The notes beneath the pieces are model-generated. The model was given only the letters and a program-made list of their open reading frames with translations, made no database searches and was not told the origin of the DNA. Shown here in pieces: positions 58,160 to 64,000 of a stretch of 64,000 nt of DNA. Position numbers and translations under genes: made by a program. This DNA is from PALSA-505 sp035308365. GTDB taxonomy: Bacteria > Actinomycetota > Actinomycetes > Streptosporangiales > Streptosporangiaceae. The DNA lies in the NCBI GenBank assembly GCA_035308365.1, contig DATGGU010000031.1, positions 1-64,000 of the forward strand, read 5' to 3'. Position 1 is the first letter of the stretch, and every line of letters starts with the position of its first letter.

Positions 58160-59413
58160 TCAGACGATCATGCCGGCGCCGACGGTGGCGTTGGTGCTCT
58201 CGTCGATGAGGATGAGACCGCCGGTGTGCCGGTTGCGCCCGTACGGATCGTGGAACAGCGGCTGGGTCGTCCGCAGCCGGACCCGGCCGACCTCGTTGAG
58301 CTTGAGCCCGGTTGCCGTCTCGTCGCGGTGCAGGGTGTTCACGTCGATGCGGTACTGCAGGTCCCGCACGATCGTCTTGACCGTTCGCGTGGTGTGCTTG
58401 ACGATCAGCCGTGAGCCTGGGGTGAGATCCCGCAGATCGGTCATCCAGCACACCATGGCCTCGATGTCCTGCGAGGACGACGGCTGGTTGTGCGGGCGGC
58501 AGATCATGTCTCCGCGGGAGATGTCAAGGTCGTCGGCCAGCAGCAGGGTGACCGACATGGGCGGGTACGCCTCGTGGACCGGGCCGTGCACGGTGTCGAT
58601 GCGCGCGACCGTCGTGGTGAGCCCGGACGGAAGGTGCATGACCTCGTCGCCTGCCTTGAGGATCCCGCCCGACACCTGGCCTGCGTATCCACGGTAGTCA
58701 TGCAGCGTGGGATCGGTGGACTTGTGCGGCCGGATGACGTACTGGACCGGGAACCTGACATCGATCAGGTTCCGGTCGGACGCGATGTGCACGTGCTCCA
58801 GGTGGTGCAGCAGCGACGGGCCGTCGTGCCAGGTCATGTTCGGCGAGCGCTCCACGACGTTGTCGCCGTGCAGGGCCGAGATCGGGATGAAGGTCAGGTC
58901 GCCGATCTCCAGCTTGGTGGCGAACGTGCTGAACTCATCGACGATCCGCTCGAACACGGCCTGGTCGTAGTCGACCAGGTCCATCTTGTTCACGGCCAGC
59001 ACGAGATGCGGCACCCGGAGCAGCGTGGCCAGGAAGGCGTGCCGGCGGCTCTGCTCGGTCAGCCCGTTGCGCGCGTCCACCAGGACAACGGCCAGGTCGG
59101 CGGTTGACGCGCCGGTCACCATGTTCCGCGTGTACTGGATGTGCCCGGGAGTGTCGGCGATGATGAACTTCCGCCGGGGGGTGGCGAAGTAGCGGTAGGC
59201 GACGTCGATCGTGATCCCCTGCTCCCGCTCGGCGCGCAGGCCGTCGGTCAGCAGGGCGAGGTTGGTGTAGTTCTCACCGCGATCGCGGCTGGTCCGCTCG
59301 ACCGAGGCGAGCTGGTCCTCGAAGATCGCCTTCGAGTCGAACAGCAGCCGGCCGATCAGCGTGCTCTTGCCGTCGTCTACCGAACCGGCGGTGGCGAACC
59401 GCAGTATGTCCAT
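58160..59413 (-). CDS. cysN: Sulfate adenylyltransferase subunit 1 (GTPase)
   Basis: EF-Tu-like GTPase subunit of ATP sulfurylase, 417 aa. GTP motifs are AGSVDDGKST, DTPGH (with IADTPGHIQYT) and NKMD, and EREQGITIDVAYRYF is typical of CysN. With CysD it makes adenosine 5'-phosphosulfate (APS) from sulfate and ATP. There is no C-terminal APS-kinase (CysC) domain, unlike the mycobacterial CysNC fusion. It follows cysD by 113 bp. In this setting the pathway probably feeds the sulfotransferases as well as assimilation. Confidence 0.95.
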   Translation of the reverse strand: MDILRFATAGSVDDGKSTLIGRLLFDSKAIFEDQLASVERTSRDRGENYTNLALLTDGLRAEREQGITIDVAYRYFATPRRKFIIADTPGHIQYTRNMVTGASTADLAVVLVDARNGLTEQSRRHAFLATLLRVPHLVLAVNKMDLVDYDQAVFERIVDEFSTFATKLEIGDLTFIPISALHGDNVVERSPNMTWHDGPSLLHHLEHVHIASDRNLIDVRFPVQYVIRPHKSTDPTLHDYRGYAGQVSGGILKAGDEVMHLPSGLTTTVARIDTVHGPVHEAYPPMSVTLLLADDLDISRGDMICRPHNQPSSSQDIEAMVCWMTDLRDLTPGSRLIVKHTTRTVKTIVRDLQYRIDVNTLHRDETATGLKLNEVGRVRLRTTQPLFHDPYGRNRHTGGLILIDESTNATVGAGMIV

Positions 59414-59526
59414 CTGCCCTGGAACCCCGATCGATGTCTACAGTCTGTAACTAATTGTCTCATGCCCGGCCCGCCGCCGCGGGCGCACCGGGACCGAGCT
59501 GAGCTGGCTCATCGCCGTTGCAAGCG

Positions 59527-60438
59527 CTAGAAATAACCCTCACGCTTGCGGTCTTCCATGGCTGCTTCGCTGGTCCGGTCGTCGGCGCGGGTCTGGCCAC
59601 GCTCAGTGATCCTGGTGACCGCGACCTCGGCAATCACCTCGGCCACGGTGGCGGCGGTGGACTCCACGGCTCCGGTGCAGGTCATGTCTCCCACGGTGCG
59701 GTAACGGACGCTCGCCTCGAACACCGGCTCGTCGTCGCTCTTGGTCACGAACGGGCTGTCCGCGAGCAGGATGCCGTCGCGTTCGAACACCTTGCGGGTG
59801 TGTGCGTAGTAGATCGACGGTATCTCCAGCTTCTCCCTGGCGATGTAATCCCAGACGTCGAGTTCGGTCCAGTTGGAGATCGGGAACACCCGGATGTGCT
59901 CGTCCCGGCGGATCCTGGTGTTGTACAGGTTCCACAGCTCGGGACGCTGGTTCTTGGGGTCCCACTGGCCGAATTCGTCGCGGAACGAGAAGACCCGTTC
60001 CTTGGCCCGCGCCTTTTCCTCATCTCGCCTGGCGCCGCCGAAAACCGCGTCGAACCGGTGCTCGCTGATGGCGTCGAGCAGCGTGGTCGTCTGCAGCCGG
60101 TTCCGGCTGGCCCAGCGGCCGGTCTCCTCGGTAACCCGGCCCGAGTCGATGGACTCCTGCACCGAGGCGACGATCAGCCGGGCGCCGGCCTCCGCCACCC
60201 GGCGGTCCCTGAAGTCGATGACCTCGGGGAAGTTGTGACCGGTGTCCACGTGCATGACGGGGAACGGGATGTGCGCCGGGGCGAAGGCCCGCTGCGCCAA
60301 GGCAAGCATGACGATCGAGTCCTTGCCACCCGAGAACAGCAGCACGGGCCGCTCGAACTCGGCCGCGACCTCGCGCATCACGTGGATCGACTCAGCCTCG
60401 AGCACATCGAGCTGCGACATCAGGTAGTCAGTGGGCAT
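59527..60438 (-). CDS. cysD: Sulfate adenylyltransferase subunit 2
   Basis: ATP pyrophosphatase subunit of ATP sulfurylase, 303 aa. The PP-loop is LLFSGGKDSIVML; DTGHNFPEVIDFRD, GGARRDEEKARAKER and the C-terminal EDRKREGYF are diagnostic of CysD. It catalyses adenylation of sulfate, driven by the CysN GTPase. ATG 60438 is preferred; ATG 60420 (MSQLDVLE) is also possible and closer to the family's usual start. It follows cysQ by 230 bp of repeat-rich spacer. Confidence 0.95.
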   Translation of the reverse strand: MPTDYLMSQLDVLEAESIHVMREVAAEFERPVLLFSGGKDSIVMLALAQRAFAPAHIPFPVMHVDTGHNFPEVIDFRDRRVAEAGARLIVASVQESIDSGRVTEETGRWASRNRLQTTTLLDAISEHRFDAVFGGARRDEEKARAKERVFSFRDEFGQWDPKNQRPELWNLYNTRIRRDEHIRVFPISNWTELDVWDYIAREKLEIPSIYYAHTRKVFERDGILLADSPFVTKSDDEPVFEASVRYRTVGDMTCTGAVESTAATVAEVIAEVAVTRITERGQTRADDRTSEAAMEDRKREGYF

Positions 60439-60473
60439 TATGACCGTCCAAAGATCCTTTTCGCTTTCCACCT

Positions 60474-60648
60474 CGGGGGTCCGGGTTCGCCCCCGGGGTT
60501 CCGGGGATTCGCCCCAGGGTCCGCGGGTCTCTCCGGGGATTCCGGGGATCGCCCGGGGGTCCGGGGTCTCTCCGGGGGGTCCGGGGGGTCGCCCCCCCGG
60601 GCTAGCACTACGGGCCGCGGCGAAGCTGGCCGAAGGCCAGCGAGCAGC
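60474..60648. repeat. REP-like element with G/C-run satellites between cysQ and cysD
   Basis: The clear copy is 60574-60648: TCCGGGGGGTCGCCCCCCCGG, GCACTACGGGCC, GCTGGCCGAAGGCCAGC and GCGAGCAGCC. To its left, 60474-60573 is a series of degenerate GGGGTCCGGGG/CGCCCC blocks that can form alternative hairpins. It starts 21 bp beyond the cysQ stop. Confidence 0.75.
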
Positions 60649-60668
60649 CTTGGCTGCCGCGAACGGGG

Positions 60669-61466
60669 CTATTCCCCGCCCGCCGACTTGATCGCATCGA
60701 GCAGCATCCCAGCCAGCTCGGACCGGCATACCAAAAGGTCCGGCATCCACGGATGCTCCTGATTGTATGAGAGTTCGCTGCCGTCGATCCTGGACGCGTG
60801 CAGCCCGCGGGCCCGGGCCACCGCCACCGGCGCCGCCGAGTCCCATTCGTACTGCCCGCCGGCGTGCACATAGGCATCGACGTCGCCGCAGATCACGGCG
60901 GCGACCTTGGCCCCGGCGGAGCCCAGCGGCACGAGTTCGGCATCGGCCAGCTCGGCGACCCGCTCGATGAACGCCGGAGGCCGGCTGCGGCTGATCACGA
61001 TCCGCAGCTTGCCCCCGTCCGGTCCACCGGCCGCCCCGGACACCGTGTCCGCGGCGCTCAGCGTCTGCGGCCCGGCCGTCTCGGCAGCCTCGTCCATGGT
61101 GCTCAGCGTCTGCTGCTGGGCAGGCAGCGCCACCGCGCCGGCCGTCAGCTCGCCGCGTTCCCAAAGCGCGACGTGGACCGCCCAGTCGGTGCGCCCGTCC
61201 TCGCCGAACTCCCTGGTCCCATCCAGCGGGTCGACGATCCAGACCCGCTGAGCGGAAAGCCTGGCCTTGTCGTCCTTGCCTTCCTCGGACAGAACGGCAT
61301 CACCAGGGCACAGCCTGGCCAGCTCGTCCATCAGGTACTCGTGCGAGGACCGGTCCCCGGCCTTGCGCAGCTCTACTGGGTCACCGCCCTCCGCCCGCAG
61401 GGCGAGCAAGCGCTCACCCGCCGCCGTGGCGAGATCACGCGCAAGACGATGATCGTCTTCTGTCAT
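60669..61466 (-). CDS. cysQ: 3'(2'),5'-bisphosphate nucleotidase
   Basis: A 265-aa member of the FIG superfamily (inositol-phosphatase fold) that hydrolyses 3'-phosphoadenosine 5'-phosphate (PAP) to AMP. VLSEEGKDD, VWIVDPLDGTREF and QYEWDSAAPVAVARA are the metal-binding motifs. PAP is the inhibitory by-product of every sulfotransferase reaction, so this gene fits the sulfotransferase-rich locus. ATG 61466 begins the conserved MTEDDHRLA; GGAG lies ten bases upstream. A longer frame from 61499 lacks a start signal. Confidence 0.9.
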   Translation of the reverse strand: MTEDDHRLARDLATAAGERLLALRAEGGDPVELRKAGDRSSHEYLMDELARLCPGDAVLSEEGKDDKARLSAQRVWIVDPLDGTREFGEDGRTDWAVHVALWERGELTAGAVALPAQQQTLSTMDEAAETAGPQTLSAADTVSGAAGGPDGGKLRIVISRSRPPAFIERVAELADAELVPLGSAGAKVAAVICGDVDAYVHAGGQYEWDSAAPVAVARARGLHASRIDGSELSYNQEHPWMPDLLVCRSELAGMLLDAIKSAGGE

Positions 61467-61593
61467 CCGGTCAAAGCTCCATTTCCAGCGGAATTTCACA
61501 AGTACGGGGGATCAGTCCGAGAGACTACCCGCACCAGCCACCTCTGCGGGCGAAGCCCGCACCGGCAGGCCCGGGGCCCGTCCCACCGCAAAT

Positions 61594-61675
61594 CGCAAAA
61601 CCAACCCCAGCCCCAAGCCGCAAAGCCAACCCCAGCCCCATTCGCGGAGGTCCATCGCAAACCAACCCCCGCCCC
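61594..61675. repeat. Short tandem repeats CGCAAA-CCAACCCC
   Basis: Three copies of CGCAAAACCAACCCCAGCCC at 61594, 61619 and 61656 (the last with one base changed and slightly shorter). They lie in the cysQ upstream region. The function is unknown. Confidence 0.7.
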
Positions 61676-61681
61676 GTTCGT

Positions 61682-61886
61682 GGGGGGTCCGGGGGGCTCG
61701 GCCCCCCGGGTAAATACTGCGGGCCACGGCGAAGCTGGCCGAAGGACAGCGAGCAAGCTTAGCCGCCTCCGGGGGGCTCGGCCCCCCGGGTAAATACTGC
61801 GGGCCACGGCGAAGCTGGCCGAAGGCCAGCGAGCAAGCTCAGCCGCCTCCGGTGGCCGAAGGGCAGCGAGCAAGCTTAGCCGCCTC
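61682..61886. repeat. REP-like element array after the sugar-transferase gene
   Basis: Two full copies with period 80 bp (G-run stems at 61689-61709 and 61769-61789) plus a third partial copy from 61851. Each contains CCGGGGGGCTCGGCCCCCCGG (9-bp perfect stem), GTAAATACTGCGGGCC, GCTGGCCGAAGGMCAGC and GCGAGCAAGCT. The array starts 15 bp beyond the stop of the minus-strand gene and lies upstream of cysQ. Confidence 0.85.
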
Positions 61887-61900
61887 GCCCCCCTAACCCC

Positions 61901-63376
61901 TTAATAGGCACCATCGCCGTGGGTTACCGCGGACCAGGTCTTCCACAGAATCTGCAGATCCAGGGCGAAGGACCAGTTCTCCACGTAGCGCAGGTCCAGC
62001 CTGACCGCTTCCTCCCATGGCAGATCCGAGCGGCCGCTGACCTGCCACAGGCCGGTGATACCCGGCCGGACGGCGAGCCTGCGGCGGACCTCGTCCCCGT
62101 ATTTGGCCGCCTCTTCGGGCAGCGCCGGCCTGGGTCCTACCAGAGACATCTGGCCGGCCAGCACGTTGAAGAGCTGCGGCAGCTCGTCGAGGGAGTAGCG
62201 GCGCAGGATGGAGCCGACCCTGGTGATCCTCGGATCGTCCTTGATCTTGAACAGCAGGCCATTGCCCTCGTTGTGCTGTTCGAGCAATTTTTTCTGCTGC
62301 TCCGCGTCGGTCACCATCGTGCGGAACTTGCAGACGTGGAACGGACGGCCGTTCCTGCCCACCCTCACCTGGCGGAAGAAGACCGGCCCGCGGTCGCCGA
62401 GCTTCACCGCGGCCGCAATGACCAGGAACACCGGAGCGAGCAGCAGCAGGGCCGATGCCGCGGCCAGCCGGTCGAACAAGCTCTTGATCGCCTGCCTCGC
62501 CCCGGTCAGGTCGGGGTGGTCCATATAGAGCAACGGCAGCCCGGCGGCGGAGCGGATGCTGGTGCGTGGGCCAGCCACGTCCAGCAAGGCCGGTGCCAGG
62601 CACAGCTCGGTGTCGGTCTTCTCGAGTTCCCAGGCGAGCTTGCGCAGCTCGGCCCCGTTCATCTCAGGGCAGGCGAGCACCGCCACGGTGTCCGCGTCGG
62701 ACTGGCGCACCGCGGGCATCACGTCCGCGAGGCCGCCGTGTACCGGAACCCCACCGAGATTCGTATCGGATTCAGCACTGCCAGCAAGGCAGACAGCCAC
62801 GACCGACAGGCCGTGATATGGCTCCCTGCGCAGCTCATTGATCAGGGCTTCCACATCTTTCGGATGCCCGACCGCAACAGCACGCCGCATGCACCCCCCC
62901 AGTGCGCGAACCTTGTGCAGCCGCTTGCGGAGCCAGTATCTCGCGACCATGTCCAGTGCGACAACACAGGGCATGGCAATGACGACATAGCCACGTTCCA
63001 CCTTGGCGGTCGTGGCGTAGGAAGCGATTGCGACGGCAGCGGTCAGGGCGATGCCGGCGTTGATGATGCGACGGAACTCGTCGGCCCCGGCACCGATGAT
63101 CCGGGCCTCATATCCCCTGGCCAGCGCGACGAAAGTGATCCAGGCAATCGGTAGCACAGCGGTGAGCGCCACGTAGGCGGGCGGGATGTGCCCCAGCCCG
63201 CGGGTGTCAATACGGCTACGGAGGGCAAGCGCGCCAGCGAGCAGCGCGGCACCTCCGTCAACGATCATGGCTTGACGGAGATATCTCCCCGTCCAGCTAA
63301 TGACATTCGGTGTGGCCCGCTCACCTACGGCTATGCCGAGGCTTCCGCCAGGCCGCACCGCAATGCGTTCTCGCAC
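61901..63376 (-). CDS. Exopolysaccharide polyprenyl glycosylphosphotransferase (initiating enzyme)
   Basis: A 491-aa membrane enzyme of the polyisoprenyl-phosphate hexose-1-phosphate transferase family (WbaP/CpsE type), which loads the first sugar phosphate on undecaprenyl phosphate. About five N-terminal spans, a central CoA-binding-like domain (AVGHPKDVEALINELRREP), and the catalytic domain: KSLFDRLAAASALLLLAPVFL, GPVFFRQVRVGRNGRPF, KFRTMV, LRRYSLDELPQLFNVLAG, MSLVGPRPALP and RPGITGLWQVSGRSD. GTG 63376 has GGAGGGGCAGGG upstream. It is probably the first gene of a leftward unit with cysQ, cysD and cysN, linking polysaccharide initiation to sulfate activation. Confidence 0.92.
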   Translation of the reverse strand: MRERIAVRPGGSLGIAVGERATPNVISWTGRYLRQAMIVDGGAALLAGALALRSRIDTRGLGHIPPAYVALTAVLPIAWITFVALARGYEARIIGAGADEFRRIINAGIALTAAVAIASYATTAKVERGYVVIAMPCVVALDMVARYWLRKRLHKVRALGGCMRRAVAVGHPKDVEALINELRREPYHGLSVVAVCLAGSAESDTNLGGVPVHGGLADVMPAVRQSDADTVAVLACPEMNGAELRKLAWELEKTDTELCLAPALLDVAGPRTSIRSAAGLPLLYMDHPDLTGARQAIKSLFDRLAAASALLLLAPVFLVIAAAVKLGDRGPVFFRQVRVGRNGRPFHVCKFRTMVTDAEQQKKLLEQHNEGNGLLFKIKDDPRITRVGSILRRYSLDELPQLFNVLAGQMSLVGPRPALPEEAAKYGDEVRRRLAVRPGITGLWQVSGRSDLPWEEAVRLDLRYVENWSFALDLQILWKTWSAVTHGDGAY

Positions 63377-63861
63377 TTCCCTGCCCCTCCATCCGACCCA
63401 GGCCGCCGGTTGTTCCCATCAGGGACGGAGCACCGGGGACCCCCTCCACGTACAGGCACGCAGCACTCCCGGTAATGCTCCTACGGGTCTGACGCCTAAC
63501 GATAGCGGGCGGTTGTCATCAACGGTTAAAAACGGATGACTTTCCCGTTTCCGGATAAATATGGTAATCCGACCAGAAAGATAGGAAACCATCACTCTCC
63601 CCCAAGTCCATGAGATGCCAGGGCTTGGTTTGCAACGCCGCAGCCGCGAAACATGCTCCCTGGCTAAAACTTCTCAACAGGTGATGAGGAACGCATCTGA
63701 GTACACGGTGCAAGACCGTGGCTTTGTGCTATTCAGACAAGCCATAAACACGTAATATCGTGGTAGCTGACAGTGATCATGAGGCGAGGCCCGCGCCCGC
63801 CGGCCGACGGGAGGGCCGGCACCGTAAGGCGCCGGTCGGGGCCGGTTGACTACGCAGCGTT
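63377..63861. other. Non-coding region with consecutive hairpins
   Basis: No gene is supported. It holds the promoter of the sugar-transferase gene. Between 63704 and 63762 lie three successive stems: CACGGT/ACCGTG (63704-63720), GGCTT/AAGCC (63720-63743), and CACG/CGTG (about 63749-63762). They could be part of a structured RNA or regulatory sites. Confidence 0.35.
63816..63835 (-). terminator. Hairpin downstream of the pth-like gene
   Basis: CCGGCACC (63816-63823) pairs with GGCGCCGG (63828-63835) around GTAA, 27 bp past the stop. It has no T-run. It is a candidate terminator for the leftward gene at the window end. Confidence 0.5.
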
Positions 63862-64000
63862 TCATGAGCGAGTGTGAAACTCGTTCTGGGCAGGGCCGAG
63901 CCCGTCCCGGAGCAATGCCTCCACGGCGTCCGCGCAACGCTCGATGAGCAGCGGAAGTTCCTTGCGCTCCGCCGTGGCGAAGTCGCGCAGCACGAACACC
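63862..64000 (-). CDS. pth: Peptidyl-tRNA hydrolase, C-terminal 46 residues (partial)
   Basis: The last 46 codons of a leftward gene that continues beyond the right edge. VFVLRDFATAERKELPLLIE followed by RCADAVEALLRDGLGPAQNEFHTRS matches the C-terminal helix pattern of bacterial Pth (usually ...F...E......ADAVE.l...G...AmN.ff). Pth releases peptides from prematurely dropped peptidyl-tRNA. The catalytic N-terminal part is not in the window, so the call rests on this tail only. Confidence 0.65.
   Translation of the reverse strand, partial: VFVLRDFATAERKELPLLIERCADAVEALLRDGLGPAQNEFHTRS

Noticed and set aside
63519..63937. Two short minus-strand frames between the sugar transferase and the pth-like gene
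   Set aside because: They have no start signals, atypical codon use for this genome and overlap the pth-like 3' end in another frame.

Overview
The window is high-GC actinobacterial chromosome. The evidence is pervasive G/C third positions, frequent GTG starts, many 1-4 bp ATGA/GTGA gene overlaps, a pSAM2-type integrative element and a menaquinone-linked complex I operon. I would guess a Streptosporangiales/Streptomyces-type actinomycete but cannot name a genus. No rRNA, tRNA or CRISPR array was recognised.

Layout. (1) 1-3.4 kb: the replication/excision/integration end of an actinomycete integrative and conjugative element (Rep-Xis-Int), abutting msrA. (2) 3.4-11.4 kb: msrA, then a leftward branched-chain-amino-acid-type ABC transporter operon. 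Divergent from it is a rightward trio: a GalB-like hydratase, a GalC/RraA-like aldolase and a GntR/FCD regulator. A 16-bp palindrome lies between the two sides, so this reads as one regulated uptake and catabolism unit, plausibly for an aromatic acid. (3) 11.5-30.8 kb: respiratory block on the minus strand: menG, a geranylgeranyl-reductase-family gene (MenJ-like), the complete 14-gene nuoA-N operon and a long-chain polyprenyl diphosphate synthase. All serve menaquinone synthesis or its reduction by NADH. (4) 31.2-63.4 kb: a large cell-surface polysaccharide locus. It has an initiating sugar phosphotransferase, Wzx-like flippase, Wzy/ligase-like membrane protein, two Wzz/Wzc-like co-polymerases, WecG/TagA, GT14-like and GT2 glycosyltransferases, a sugar epimerase, two GH26-like lipoproteins, a DUF3048 lipoprotein, two secreted beta-propeller proteins and a phosphotransferase-fold protein. 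(5) 63.9 kb to the end: 3' end of a probable peptidyl-tRNA hydrolase gene.

The most striking point is that region 4 carries five sulfotransferase domains (four stand-alone paralogues plus one fused to a glycosyltransferase) beside cysD, cysN and cysQ, which make APS and hydrolyse PAP. Together they look like a sulfated-exopolysaccharide system with its own sulfate-activation supply. No APS kinase (CysC) is in the window. The locus shows internal duplication (two divergent GH26-like/co-polymerase modules with a conserved leader), co-polymerases whose kinase domains have lost the Walker A Gly-Lys-Thr/Ser, and a flippase with a ~400-residue Pro/Gln/Arg-rich head.

Three repeat families lie in the spacers: a REP-like two-hairpin element after minus-strand genes (also inside the reductase gene), an inverted-repeat element before three polysaccharide genes, and 26-bp tandem duplications of gene 3' ends.
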